A DNA stretch of 64,000 nt from Rutidosis leptorrhynchoides (GCF_046630445.1 NC_092333.1:96694001-96758000); one strand, 5' to 3'; counted from the first letter of the stretch, positions 38,108-49,689 are shown. Notes: generated by a model from the sequence alone, not told the origin. Made by a program: numbers and translations.

Positions 38108-41100
38108 TTACATCTTTTGAACATGTCTCATGCCAATGTTATGAACGTGTGTTCTGAAAATAGCAGTTGGAAGTGCTTTCGTGAAAAGATCAGCAGAGTT
38201 TTTGCTAGATTGCACATATCTCATTTCAATCTGGTTGTCCTTAATGAGATTTTGAGTGTATGAGAAGAATCTAGGTGGTATGTGTTTTGTTCGGTCACTT
38301 TTGATATACCCTTCTTTCATCTGTGCTATGCAAGCTGCATTATCTTCATAGATAGTTGTTGGACTTTTATCGCGTTCTAGTCCACAAGAATCAGTAATGA
38401 GTTGTGTCATTGATCTCAACCAAAAACATTCTCGAGTAGCTTCATGTAATGCAATCACTTCGGCATGATTTGACGATGTAGCAACAAGTGTTTGTTTTTG
38501 AGAACGCCATGATATTGCAGTACCTCCATTTAGGAATACATATCCAGTTTGAGATTTAGCTTTATGTGGATCAGATAAATAACCTGCATCTGCATAACCA
38601 ACCAAATCTTGTTTTGATTCGTTAGAATAAAATAATCCTAAATCAGTAGTTCCTCGAAGGTATCGAAATATGTGTTTGATCCCATTCCAGTGTCTTTTGG
38701 TAGGAGCAGAGCTGAACCTTGCCAACAAATTAACTGCAAAAGAAATGTCAGGTCTTGTACAATTTGTAAGATACATAAGAGCTCCAATTGCACTAAGATA
38801 TGGTACTTCTGGTCCAAGAATGTCTTCTTGATCTTCACATGGACGAAATGGATCAGCTTCAACATTGAGTGATCTAACAACCATAGGAGTACTTAATGGT
38901 TTTGCCTTGTCCATATTGAAACGTTTCAAAATCTTTTCAGTATATGTTGTTTGATGTACAAGTAAACCATTAGGCATATGCTCAATTTGTAAACCAAGGC
39001 AATACATGGTTTTTCCGAGATCTTTCATTTCAAATTCTTTCTTTAGAAGTTGAATGGCTTCATGGATCTCTTTATTTGTACCTATGATGTTAAGATCATC
39101 AACATAAACAGCTATGATCACATATCCGGATGTTGTTTTCTTAATGAAAACACAAGGGCAAGTAAGATTATTTGTATACCCTTTGCTTATCAAGTAATCA
39201 CTTAATCGGTTATACCACATACGTCCCGATTGTTTTAACCCATATAAAGATCTTTGTAATTTAATCGAATACATTTCTTTGGGTTTTGCATTTGATGCTT
39301 CTGGTACCTTAAATCCTTCAGGTATCTTCATATATATATCACTATCAAGTGATCCATATAGATAAGCAGTCACAACATCCATGAGATGCATTTCTAAATT
39401 TTTAGAAACTGCCAGACTGATTAAGTACCTAAAAGTAATTGCATCCATAACAGGAGAATAAGTTTCTTCATAATCAATTCCCGGTCTTTGAGAAAAACCT
39501 TGAGCTACAAGTCTAGCTTTATACCTTGTAACTTCATTTTTCTCATTTCTTTTTCGGACAAAAATCCATCTGTATCCTACAGGTTTCACATCTTTAGGAG
39601 TGAGAATGATGGATCCGAAAACTTTTCTTTTATTGAGTGATTCTAATTCAGCTCGTATTGCTTCTTTCCATTGAGCCCAATCATGTCTATTTTGACATTC
39701 AACCATAGATGTTGGTTCTGGATCATCATCATTATTCATGATGTCATATGCAACATTAAATGAAAATTTCTCATCAAGATTTTTCATTTCATTTCGGTTC
39801 CATAATATTTTTGAATATGCATAATTGATTGCAATTTCTGTATTGACATCATCAATCTCCTCTGCAGTAGGAGTACTGATTTGTGGTTCTTCTTGAACAC
39901 TTTCTTTTACTTCATTATCAGCTGATTTTCTTTTTCGAGGATTTTTATCCTTTGAACCGATTGGTCTTCCACGTTTCTGACGTGGCAAAGATTCATGAGT
40001 GACGTTATTGCCAGCTTTTGGAATTTCAATTCGAGCTGGAGTATTTACTGCTGGTATATATGATTTTGTCACCGTTTTTGTATCTGTAAATGCATCAGGC
40101 AATTGATTTGCAAGTTCTTGTATATGCATTATCTTTTGAACTTCTGTCTCGCATTCTTTTGTGCGAGGATCAAGATACTTTAATTGAGGTTCACACCATG
40201 AAACATCATTTTCTTTATTTTTCATTTCTCCCCCTAATCTAGGGAACAATGTTTCATTAAAATGACAATCAGCAAAACGTGCTGTAAAAACGTCACCTGT
40301 CATAGGTTCAATATACCTTAATATTGAAGATGTTTCATATCCAACATATATTCCCAACCTCCTTTGAGGACCCATTTTTGTACGTTGTGGTGTCGCAATT
40401 GGAACATACACTGCACAACCAAATGTTCTAAGATGGGAAATATTTGGCTCTTGACCAAAAGCAAGTTGTAGGGGGGAATATTTATGACTTGCACTTGGTC
40501 TGATGCGAATCAATGCAGCAGCATGTAAAATTGCATGACCCCATATAGATACAGGGAGTTTTGTTCTCATTATCAATGGTCTAGCGATTAACTGTAAACG
40601 TTTAATCAATGACTCGGCTAAACCATTTTGTGTATGCACATGAGCAACAGAATGTTCAACAACAATTCCTATAGACATGCAATAGTCATTAAATGCTTGA
40701 GATGTAAATTCACCAGCATTATCAAGTCTCACCCTTTTAATGGTGTAATCAGGAAAATGAGCTCTCAATTTAATAATTTGGGCAAGAAATTTTGCAAATG
40801 CCACATTACGGCTTGATAACAGACAAACATGAGACCATCTGCTAGATGCGTCTATTAGAACCATGAAATATCTAAATGGTCCACATGGTGGATGAATTGG
40901 TCCACATATATCACCTTGAATTCTTTCAAGAAACATTGGTGATTCTTTCTCAACCTTAAGTGGTGAGGGTCTAGTTATCAATTTTCCAAGAGAGCAAGAT
41001 GTACATGGAACCATTGTATCATGATGGATTTTTCTATCCTTTAGTGGATGTCCATGAGTACATTCAATAATCCTTTTCATCATTGTTGATCCTGGATGGC

Positions 41101-41575
41101 CTAATCTGTTATGCCATAAACTGAATACACCAGGATCAATATATTTTTCGTTAACTACCATATGTATTTCTGGTACATTTATATGTGTATAATGTAATCC
41201 AGAACTAAGTCTTGGCAGTTTTTCAACCACATGACTCTTGTCAGTGATACTTAAATATTTCTCATTTTCTGTTGTCACTGACTGATAATCATACCCGTTA
41301 AGGTATATGTCGGAGAAACTCAATAAATTTCTGCTTGACTTGGGAGAAAATAAGGCATCATTTATTAAAAATTTTGTACCATTTGGTAGTATGAAATTTG
41401 CCTTTCCTATCCCTTTTATCAAGTTAGCAGGTCCTGATATTGTATGTATAGTTCCTTCCGTTGGTTTTAGATCAATAAAATATTTCTCGGATTTAAGTAT
41501 AGTGTGTGTAGTTCCACTGTCTGCTATACAGAGATCTCCACCACTTGATTGATGTTGTATTCCAGCAAAATTCAT
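38108..41575 (-). CDS. copia pol region (protease, integrase, RT, RNase H)
   Basis: An open stretch of about 1155 codons. Order from the N-terminus: protease (ADSGTTHTIL near residue 17); the pre-integrase zinc motif (LWHNRLGHPG...CTSCSLGK); the integrase core with GDICGP, DNAGEF and AESLIKRL; RT with the YVDDL box (AVYVDDLNIIG); and an RNase H end (TSSNHAEVIAL, EDNAACIAQ, RTKHI). Integrase before RT is diagnostic of Ty1/copia. It encodes the enzymes for reverse transcription and insertion. Confidence 0.92.
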   Translation of the reverse strand: MNFAGIQHQSSGGDLCIADSGTTHTILKSEKYFIDLKPTEGTIHTISGPANLIKGIGKANFILPNGTKFLINDALFSPKSSRNLLSFSDIYLNGYDYQSVTTENEKYLSITDKSHVVEKLPRLSSGLHYTHINVPEIHMVVNEKYIDPGVFSLWHNRLGHPGSTMMKRIIECTHGHPLKDRKIHHDTMVPCTSCSLGKLITRPSPLKVEKESPMFLERIQGDICGPIHPPCGPFRYFMVLIDASSRWSHVCLLSSRNVAFAKFLAQIIKLRAHFPDYTIKRVRLDNAGEFTSQAFNDYCMSIGIVVEHSVAHVHTQNGLAESLIKRLQLIARPLIMRTKLPVSIWGHAILHAAALIRIRPSASHKYSPLQLAFGQEPNISHLRTFGCAVYVPIATPQRTKMGPQRRLGIYVGYETSSILRYIEPMTGDVFTARFADCHFNETLFPRLGGEMKNKENDVSWCEPQLKYLDPRTKECETEVQKIMHIQELANQLPDAFTDTKTVTKSYIPAVNTPARIEIPKAGNNVTHESLPRQKRGRPIGSKDKNPRKRKSADNEVKESVQEEPQISTPTAEEIDDVNTEIAINYAYSKILWNRNEMKNLDEKFSFNVAYDIMNNDDDPEPTSMVECQNRHDWAQWKEAIRAELESLNKRKVFGSIILTPKDVKPVGYRWIFVRKRNEKNEVTRYKARLVAQGFSQRPGIDYEETYSPVMDAITFRYLISLAVSKNLEMHLMDVVTAYLYGSLDSDIYMKIPEGFKVPEASNAKPKEMYSIKLQRSLYGLKQSGRMWYNRLSDYLISKGYTNNLTCPCVFIKKTTSGYVIIAVYVDDLNIIGTNKEIHEAIQLLKKEFEMKDLGKTMYCLGLQIEHMPNGLLVHQTTYTEKILKRFNMDKAKPLSTPMVVRSLNVEADPFRPCEDQEDILGPEVPYLSAIGALMYLTNCTRPDISFAVNLLARFSSAPTKRHWNGIKHIFRYLRGTTDLGLFYSNESKQDLVGYADAGYLSDPHKAKSQTGYVFLNGGTAISWRSQKQTLVATSSNHAEVIALHEATRECFWLRSMTQLITDSCGLERDKSPTTIYEDNAACIAQMKEGYIKSDRTKHIPPRFFSYTQNLIKDNQIEMRYVQSSKNSADLFTKALPTAIFRTHVHNIGMRHVQKM

Positions 41576-42065
41576 ATTGAACTTTAGTGATTTTCAAATT
41601 TCTTTGCACTGTGATGTTTGCAGCATTCATTGTGGAGAAAGTTTTCTCCATCATGTCTGCATCACTAATTTCATGTCCACAGAATTTAAGTTGTGAACAT
41701 GTATTATACAGAGCTGAGCTGTATTCATTTACTTTCTTAAAGTCTTGGAACCTTAATGTTCTCCATTGTTCCATTGCAGCTGGAAGTAAAATTTCTCTTT
41801 GATTATTGAATCTGCTTTTGAGACCTTCCCATAAAACATGGGGATCTTCTACAGTCACATAATTATTTTGTAAGCATTCATCAATATGTTGATGAATAAA
41901 GCAACATGCCGTAGCTTGTTCTTTTTCAGAACAAGTGTTGTTTTCATTTATGGTTTCAAGAATGCCCATTGATTTAAGATGCATTTTTACTTTTATAACC
42001 CATGGCATGTAGTTGTTTCCAGTTGATTCTAAAGGAGTAAATTTAAGCTTTTCCAGATTCGACAT
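41576..42065 (-). CDS. copia gag region
   Basis: Starts MSNLEKLKFTPLESTGNNYM and contains WVIKVKMHLKSMGI and LWEGLKSRFNNQRE, the usual opening of copia gag (UBN2/DUF4219-like). It directly precedes the protease region. The nucleocapsid zinc knuckle is not obvious. Part of a fossil element. Confidence 0.8.
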
Positions 42066-42173
42066 TTTCTATTATCAAAAATTAAAACAAACATCATGAT
42101 AAATTAGAGTCAATTTATATTCATAAGTATATAAACATTAAACATAAATTTAATATAACATAAATGATAAGTA

Positions 42174-42415
42174 GGTGACAGTGTCGACCATGTGTAAGCA
42201 ATCATAAATAAATGTTATATAACAAAAATATAAATATTAGTAAACATAAATGAAAATTTGGCGACAGTGTCGACCATATATTTTTTCAGGTGGTATAACC
42301 GACCTATATCATTCTGGTGGTATAACCGACCATATATCATTTTGGTGGTATAACCGACCATATATCATTTTGGTGGTATAACCGACCATATATCATTTTG
42401 GTGGCAGAGCCAACC
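42174..42415 (-). repeat. array of seven bulged hairpins in the copia leader
   Basis: The 16-nt motif occurs at 42174-42189, 42260-42275, 42289-42304, 42316-42331, 42344-42359, 42372-42387 and 42400-42415; the last five are spaced 27-28 nt apart. The element's sense strand reads GGTCGGTTATACCACC (four copies), GGTTGGCTCTGCCACC (one), and GGTCGACACTGTCACC and GGTCGACACTGTCGCC (one each). All fold as 3 bp, a bulged pyrimidine, 3 bp and a triloop. Confidence 0.85.
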
Positions 42416-42429
42416 ATATTTAGTATTAA

Positions 42430-42447
42430 GATTATCGTGCTGATAAC
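42430..42447 (-). other. primer-site position of young copia element
   Basis: On the minus strand the LTR is followed by CGTTATCAGCACGATAAT. It is shared with the decayed copia element but differs from the standard TGGTATCAGAGC, so the priming tRNA is not assigned. Confidence 0.55.
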
Positions 42448-42448
42448 G

Positions 42449-42719
42449 TGTTATAATTCAGTAGGCTTATAACTACCTTTAGTGATTTGATTCTTGATTT
42501 AGAATACTAATAATGAAGTGTAAGAACAAAGATGATAATGGAGAGAAAGAAAGAAACACTTTGTAAGTGTGAGAAATGGTGCAAGTTTAATGCTTGCATT
42601 CATGAGTATTTATAGCCTAAAATCTCAATATAAAAATACATACTTTGTGTACCAAAATTGACTATATGTATACACCAAAATTGACTATCCATATCTATAT
42701 TATTATTATTATTATAACA
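42449..42719 (-). repeat. 5' LTR of young copia element
   Basis: 271 bp, identical by eye to the 3' LTR, and followed by the duplication ccatt. Confidence 0.93.
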
Positions 42720-43144
42720 CCATTATCATTTATCCCTTTATTTTTGTAATTAATGTCTCTCACATACCATGCATGATACGTGTTGGTAGTTGCGTGGTGC
42801 ATGTTTCCGAACATTTATCCGAGACTTTTGTTTTTACTCGTACAATCCACTAAAATTTAAGCAATACGCACGGTGCGTGTTGATCTAATTAAATGATGCT
42901 CAATTCTCTTTTTGAATGCGCAACACAACAAAAACACACAAACACTCACCAAATGAGCGATTTGCCAAATTTCGAGCCATTTTCCTTACTCGATTCACAT
43001 GAACTTCGATCTAGAAGCCCGTTTACATATGATACTACGCACGCACGCTCCGAAAACCCTTGGTTCGCCTTTTTATAAAATCTGTCAAATCCTACCTTTG
43101 TAAAGTTGTTGATCAAGAAACTTAACATTGTCACATCTTCCACA

Positions 43145-44158
43145 ATGTCAAACAATCAGGTAAAATCAAGATTCTGTTTATTTGATTCGTTACTTCTTGA
43201 ATACATTTCGTTGAACGGTTGGTTTGCGTTTAAGTTATTTTGATTTTTAAATCGATTGCGTGCGTATATATAATATAATCCATATATTAATTGTGGTTGT
43301 TGTTTAAATGTTGTTGATGTTGCTTACACTTAGTTTAGCTATTATTTGTTGGAAAAAAAAGAGAAACTCATTTTTGAGTTGTTAACACATCACTCGGCAA
43401 TAAGCCTCACGCACACACCACTCAGTCACTTGGTTGCTGATTAAATGTTGGTAATCTTGAAGCAGAAATTAAACGTTACACCATCTTGTGCGTTTAATTA
43501 TCTCAAATACTCACTCGACTATTAGTGGAACACACTTTGAAAACAATGTCCAATCAATAATATTAGAACCGAATCTACGGCAATACCATTGTGAGTAGTC
43601 CTAGACGGTTTTTGAATACAACAATCCCCGACCACTGTTTATCTCCCATATGGAGACCTACAACCACGTTTCTCTAACATTTTTGAATAGTTGGGATTTA
43701 CTCGTTAAGAGCTGATGGGTTAGTGCTAAATCTCCCAACAATCATTTGGTGTTTTGTTTGGCTTGGAATGCAAGAGTATGTATTTTCAAAAATCTATTAC
43801 TTTTAAATCAATTTGTTCTTTATTATTATTCTTATGTTTTCCACTTGTTACTTTCCTTATTGATAAACCTTTGTGTGGTTTATGCTTTGCTGGCATGAAA
43901 ATTAGCAGCTATTTGCTAAGGATTAATACGAGGAACACAGTACCTAATTTTGAGTTCTCGGTAAAGAATCCAAATGATGTTGGGGTAGCAAAGGCCTGGA
44001 ACAATAGAGACGGGGTCAGTTCAGTATATATGTTTCACATGGGTCAAAATAAACGAAAGAACAATGTTAGCCGACGAGGATCTAAAGATCATATAAGTAG
44101 AGTTTTTAATGATGGCTCAAATGCAAGTTTCTTGTTATTTATGTACAGAATTGATTAA
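43145..44158 (+). CDS. possible small plant gene, unrecognised
   Basis: A TATA-like tttttataaaatc (about 43068-43080) lies about 65 bp upstream of ATGTCAAACAATCAG at 43145, which ends in a good donor (GTAAAATC). This looks like a first exon of five codons. A 134-residue ORF follows at 43754-44158, with a hydrophobic stretch near its start (SICSLLLFLCFPLVTFLI) and a basic C-terminal part (GQNKRKNNVSRRGSKDH). I cannot join the two with confidence or recognise either; it may be a decayed gene or chance. Confidence 0.2.
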
Positions 44159-44734
44159 TGCAGGAGCTATTGACATTCGTTTTATATGATCTTGCTCGTC
44201 CATGACGGTCTGTTTGCGAGTCAAACGAGGTTATTGATCACTATCATTTTGTTTTACTAGTTTCCTACACATCAATGACACTGTCTTTTGATGAAATACC
44301 AGTATAGCCAAATGGGTGGGGAGAATGGGAGATCTTTGCAATGTGTCCACTGTCTTTTGAATTTAAAATATTGGGTTACATACAAATTATAAACCTACTT
44401 TTAAAAAAGTTTTGTTTTCCACTGACAATAATTATCATGGGATTCTGTTAGACCATATATAACAATATGCAAGTCGATGAGCTTGATACCTGAACTTACT
44501 GCCAGACTTGAATCAATCATCACAAAGTTTCGTGCCACTAAGATCCACATACAAGCAAAAGGTACCACAAAATTTCACAAGCACAAATATCATACATGCA
44601 TAATTGTCAAATTATTACACTAATTCGAAGTACCAAATTAGATGCATACAAACCGCATCTTCCAAATTCAAGTTCACAAATAAAATCACCAAACATTAAC
44701 TACCAAAGGCGTTAGATGAGGTGTAACCAACATG

Positions 44735-45075
44735 CAAAACTGACGAAAACTGACGGAGCCTAAGGGAGCGTCAGTTTCGGACGTCAGTTGGACTTCTGAC
44801 GCAAAAAAAATTCGCCACTTCCTCCTTCAACCAATCACTGATTTTTCTAATTTAATAGATATATATTTTTTTATAATTAATTTATTTTTCCCACCCAATC
44901 TTCAATCAGATTTTACCACACCACCCTACTCAATGGTTGGCATAAAAAACTGACACAACGGTAAAAAAAAATGTCAAAAACTGACATTGTCATGTCACAC
45001 TCAAATTGTACTTTTTGGCTAAAAAATGCACTAACTGCCACTGACATCACAGTCACCAATACAAAACATCCGACC
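44735..45075. repeat. GTCAG/CTGAC-rich segment with inverted repeat
   Basis: AAACTGACG (about 44748-44757) pairs with CGTCAGTTT (about 44769-44778) around a gagcctaagggag loop. Further CTGAC/GTCAG words recur to 45050. It may be a MITE remnant, but clear ends and a target duplication were not found. Confidence 0.35.
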
Positions 45076-45503
45076 ATTTACATTTTCAAATCTGTATATG
45101 CAAATACAAACTGCAGTATTTTTTTATTAGTTTAACATTAAATTTATTTATTGTTATTTCTTACTAATATTCATGTGCATAGACAAAGTGTTTTGTTACC
45201 TTCTAAGATCTATGAAGTGATTTAAGACTCACAATTCGAAAGAATATATCCAACAATGTGCACATGAAATTTTTATGGCTTCTTATGCTCATTTCCTCAA
45301 AATTCTACAAAAAACAATAAAAAATGTTACATCCTCAACCCGCATACATCTTTTGGTATACCTCCTTTACATGATATATGCACTCAATGAATTTCTAATC
45401 TAACATCTATAAATGAATTAAAACTATTCATCCACAATTAGGGCCCTCAAGATCCAGCAAAAACATTTCAATGTTGAAATACCTGTTACATAAGCTAAGC
45501 GAT

Positions 45504-48433
45504 TTACGAACTCAATGATGAAGACTCGAGTTTAGTAGCTTCCAACGAAAATAATGTTTTGAAAGATTCGTAAGATGCAAAGAAAAGTGCTCCTTGAGTC
45601 ATGTACATGGCCAATCTTGGAGTCAACCCCCTGTGATAGTACAAAAAAGATCCATCTACCTGTTAGTCCAACATATAGAGCTTAGGACTTGCTCACCGTA
45701 AAAGATTATTTTGAGAAATTATATCAATATTATTTTTACAAGACTTACCTATATAGACCCTTCAAGCCTTCATGTTGGGCTATGTTTTTAAGTGTGTCAA
45801 ACACGCCATGATAGCGGTTTATGGATCCAGGTATCTACACAAAACCTATCCAGTCAGAAAAATTCACGACTAATGAACGAAAATTAAGGAACTTTGTTCA
45901 CCCTTGTCGTCCCGTCTTATGTTTAATCAAATTAAGAATATAGGAACATAAATCATTTTTTAATTCTTATTCTTATTACATATAAAACAAAATTAGAAAA
46001 AGATAACGATAGATGGATTTAAAAAATACAGACCTGTGTTTGTAATCTGGTCTTCACTACGTCAAAAGGAGTTGTAAATAAAGCTGCAGTAGATCCAGCT
46101 AATCCTCCGCATAATAGCTAAAAAAATCAGTAATAGAAAATCAAAAAGCTAAAAATCCTAAAAACGCAAAGTTGTCAAACAACAATATCTAGCAGTTGGC
46201 CAATAATTGTGATCATAAATAGCAACAGTGTGACCTTGAAATAATATGCAATTACATATCCATCTCCATTCTTCTTTGTAACCATCCCAAGGTAGCCCAA
46301 GTGGTTGGGGCCCTGAGATCCTTGCAAGAGGTCTCAGGTTCAATTCTTGGGGTGGCCAGGGAAGGGTTGGAAACAGCCAGGGAGTATTCCTGATGGGCTG
46401 CGTACACTAGAGTATGGGGTCGGATTACTCGCCCTTCCCGGGTAACCCGAACAGGGAAAACCTTACAACTTTTTTTTACTATCTTGATCCAACAAAGTAT
46501 GATATTACAGGCCATTCAATCGTAATAAATTATAGCAGAAAACAAACCGTTGATGTTGTGGTTGGCTGTGCTTGCTGTGAGCTGATCATTACTTTCTTTA
46601 AGCTCTCGTATGTATAGAACTGTAATCATGAGAAACAATAAGTTCCACACATAAATATCGAAACCAAACACTAAAAAATCTACTTACAAATCAGATGTTA
46701 ACTAAGTTAGACAATATCTAACCTTGATGATAGAATGGGGAACGTTCCTACAGAGTACAGCTCCCCATCCATTATATAACGATACAAAGCCTCCCTTCCC
46801 TACAATCCCTAATAACGCATTCCTATGAAAATACACAATGGAAAAAGAAACATGTTCATCAGAATCAGAAAAACAATAAAAATGATAATATAAAAAAGTT
46901 CATTTGTCACATATTCTTTCTAATTTACCAGCAGTTATGATAGTGTGAGCCAACTTGCATCTGCTGCTTTATTCGTTCACTTGGAGTAAAGACAAATGAC
47001 GTGGCAACACTTGCACAACCTCCAGCCACACAATGAACCACTGAATGATACTCCTGAAATATTATTGTAACTTAATGAGAAAGATTATTAAACGCTTTAC
47101 AAAGTTAATTTGTACAATTGCACGTGTTATAGGCAGAAAAATTTGGAAAAAAAAAATACCTTGGCAAAAAGAGGAAGCAAAACGCCCTTTACAGATTCAT
47201 AACTGAAAGTGTAAATTGCAGAAATAGGTGCTGAAGATGCAATATTGCTTGAAATTCCACGGTAAAGTCCTGATAAACCTGAATATAAGAATTCAAATAT
47301 ATAATCAGGTTCGGTGATGTTTTATTCAACAAGAATGAATTAGTTCGTCACACACCTCTTTCAGATATGATGGATTTGCCTATATATTGAATAGATCTTT
47401 GGTCAGTAGGGCAGGACTGGATGATAGTTTTAACTGTATCCATGGGATGCAGACAAAGACTGACAAATACACCCGCAAATGCTCCTGCAAATGCATGTTC
47501 TTGTTTTGCAAGTGCATTATGTTGTGTAACTGACAAAGATGAAACTATCTGCAAATCAGTTACAGATTTAGTTTCTTGATCCTCTTTGATCTCATGTAAG
47601 TCATCATCTATCTCATCTCTTGAATGCTGTTGAAGGTTAAAAGTTGGAACAATGATGCCACCATCATCTGCAACTGCATCTTGTATAGGATTAAGAAGAT
47701 AATCAGAACACAGATTGTTAGTATATACACTTGATGATTCCAAAGCCTCGACCTTACAAATGTGGTATACATCACTTTCGGTAGTCATGACATCATCAAG
47801 TTTACTCATATTGTTAACTGGATTACTTCTTCCCTTATCATGTTCACTAGATCTCATCCATTCATATATACTTTGCAAACCGTATGAGATTGTTACACTA
47901 GAAACCTTTTTACCAGCAGCAGTATCCAGGCATTTAAAAAGGTGATGGTCACTGTTATTCACATTGCAACAATCAAATGCACAGATTTTTTTTGAGACAT
48001 GTAATAAGTCTAAGTTTTTTTGCACGCTCACTGTAGGCAAAACGTGACTATCATCTTTTAAATTGACCGAGACATTTTGACCCTCAGAAGAAATAGATGC
48101 AATTATATTTCCTTCCTTGGCTGGATAACAGAACCTGTTTTCTTTCTGAAGACTTTCATTGTTCTGTGTGGATGTCCTATGACGTAAAACGGGAAGTGAT
48201 GAGGTGGCAATGTTCCATAATTGGCTGACTCCTGATATGAGATCAGCAGTGCTTAGTACATGAGATGAATTGGTTTCAGCTTGTTTAGAAAAGTTTCTTC
48301 CGTTATTATGGGAACCGGGAGCCAAATCTTCACGGGTAACATTCACAAGATCAAAAGTGTCCCCTCCATGAGGATTGTATCTATAATTAATGGATGGTTT
48401 ATCGTTTCGACGAGATCGAGCTCCCCCAGTCAT
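45504..48433 (-). CDS. mitochondrial carrier family protein with long N-terminal extension, 596 aa, 8 exons
   Basis: Exons (minus): 48433-47356, 47278-47160, 47053-46929, 46822-46723, 46619-46548, 46117-46034, 45834-45749, 45630-45504; all introns are GT-AG and the frame closes at 597 codons including the stop. Residues 1-310 are a hydrophilic Ser/Asn/Asp-rich extension (TGGARSRRNDKPSINYRY...). The carrier domain (about 312-590) has three repeats with signatures PMDTVK (330), PSERIK (423) and PFDVVK (515), plus RG.SSNIASSAPISA and RLAMYMTQGALFFASYE. SLC25 proteins move small metabolites across an organelle inner membrane; the substrate here is not predictable by eye. It resembles, from memory, the SAM-carrier-like plant group including At4g11440. 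The ATG is chosen because the in-frame codons above it lack another ATG; a 5'-UTR intron ends just upstream. Confidence 0.88.
46290..46477 (+). mobile_element. tRNA-derived SINE in carrier intron 5
   Basis: Box-A-like tagcccaagtggttgggg (from 46292) and box-B-like GGTTCAATTC (about 46329-46338) are followed by a GC-rich body ending gggtaacccgaacagggaaa and a T run (46470-46477). T-run-ending, tRNA-headed elements are known in plants (Au-like). I did not find a clear target duplication. It lies antisense to the gene. Confidence 0.65.
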
Positions 48434-48493
48434 TAGTGCGATACAACTCAAGAATGTCTTTTAAGATGAAGAATAGCAAGGGATGAAAAACAA

Positions 48494-49689
48494 CTGCAAA
48501 ATAAAAGTACATCATCATAAGCCTCTTTGATACACATAGTGGTTGGAAACAACTTTACATTGGATGAATTCCTTTATAAATATTCACTCAAGTAATCAAA
48601 ATCAAAATGTTAGTAACTTATTAAGCAAAAAAAATTCATATATACCCAAATTCCATATATAGTATAGACCAGAGTAGACTTTGTGTTAGAATATTTTTCA
48701 TATTCCAAAATCTGAATTGCACAATCTCAAATAGTGAAACGGGCAGGTATGAGCCCAACTCTGATATTGTGATAGCCAAATAAATATAACACTAATGATG
48801 ATAGACTAATCAAATTCCGGGTGGTAAAGTAACTGTTCTAAGGACATATCACTGATCAAATTGAGCATGGATCAGTAACAACCTTGAACCGCTATTAATA
48901 GATATTCATAACTTTCTCCGATAAATCCATATTTAACTTTTCTAATAATATTAAAGCACACGGCGTATCTTGCAATAATATCTATAGCTATAATTAATAA
49001 TATACTAAAATACTAACATTTTCTATCCTAATAAGAATTTGAGTCACAATTGAGTTTCCGCAATTCATAATGTTCTCTAGTGCTGTGCAGTACCAAAAAC
49101 AACTGGCACTCACAATTGAATTTTAATGACAGGGTGCTTTCTCTAATTATAGGTCAACTTTCAAATGTATCATCCCTCTAGACCTACAATCACTAATCGC
49201 ATGACTATCATGCTAATTATCAGCAATAAGTGACGTTAAGCCATAAGACACAATCTCACTCATCATAACAAATTACTAGCTAAAAGTTGTAAATTCCTAT
49301 CTGTAATGACAATTAAAATTGTCAAATGTGAGTCATTGCAAACCACAAGACCTCATCCTCGAGTACACTTTCTAGGTTTCCGTATATTTTATTGCATACA
49401 TCGAGTAAGTAAAACAGAATAATCAAGCTCATAATACATTTTACACAATCAAGTCAACCCTAGGCAACCTCAAAATCATCAGACGCCATAATTAATATAT
49501 AAGCAAATGCACTACTGACATGAATATTATCGAATCAAATTGCTATTGATATGTGTTCAGTTAACATGTCATTGAGTACATGAAATTCAGATCTTGTGCC
49601 CTGTATGCTCATAGATTCTCACTCAAAAACATACGCAATGTGAAAATCAAATAAATATAGAATAAAAAGATTGCGAGGGAACTACGAAC
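48494..49689 (-). other. 5'-UTR intron of the carrier gene
   Basis: A donor CAG|GTTCGTAG (minus, intron start 49689) and an acceptor TTTTGCAG (intron end 48494) would remove about 1.2 kb of AT-rich, ORF-free sequence. That leaves a short leader exon around 49690-49800. The evidence is the splice signals alone. Confidence 0.5.

Larger units (their letters stand above)
37676..42719 (-). mobile_element. young Ty1/copia retrotransposon, nearly whole
   Basis: Two 271-bp LTRs (37676-37946 and 42449-42719), identical by eye, run from TGTTATAAT to ATTATAACA and are flanked by the duplication ccatt (37671-37675 and 42720-42724). The polypurine tract AAGGGGGAG (minus) adjoins the left LTR. From the 5' LTR leftward come a primer-site region, a leader with seven hairpin motifs, gag, then protease, integrase, RT and RNase H in copia order. 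It looks nearly whole, with about one or two breaks. Identical LTRs mean a very recent insertion. Confidence 0.93.
42725..45503. other. intergenic stretch between the two host genes
   Basis: It holds a possible small gene start (43145), one unrecognised ORF (43754-44158), and a GTCAG-rich inverted repeat at 44735-44800. The rest is AT-rich, with no recognisable repeat or gene. Confidence 0.5.
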
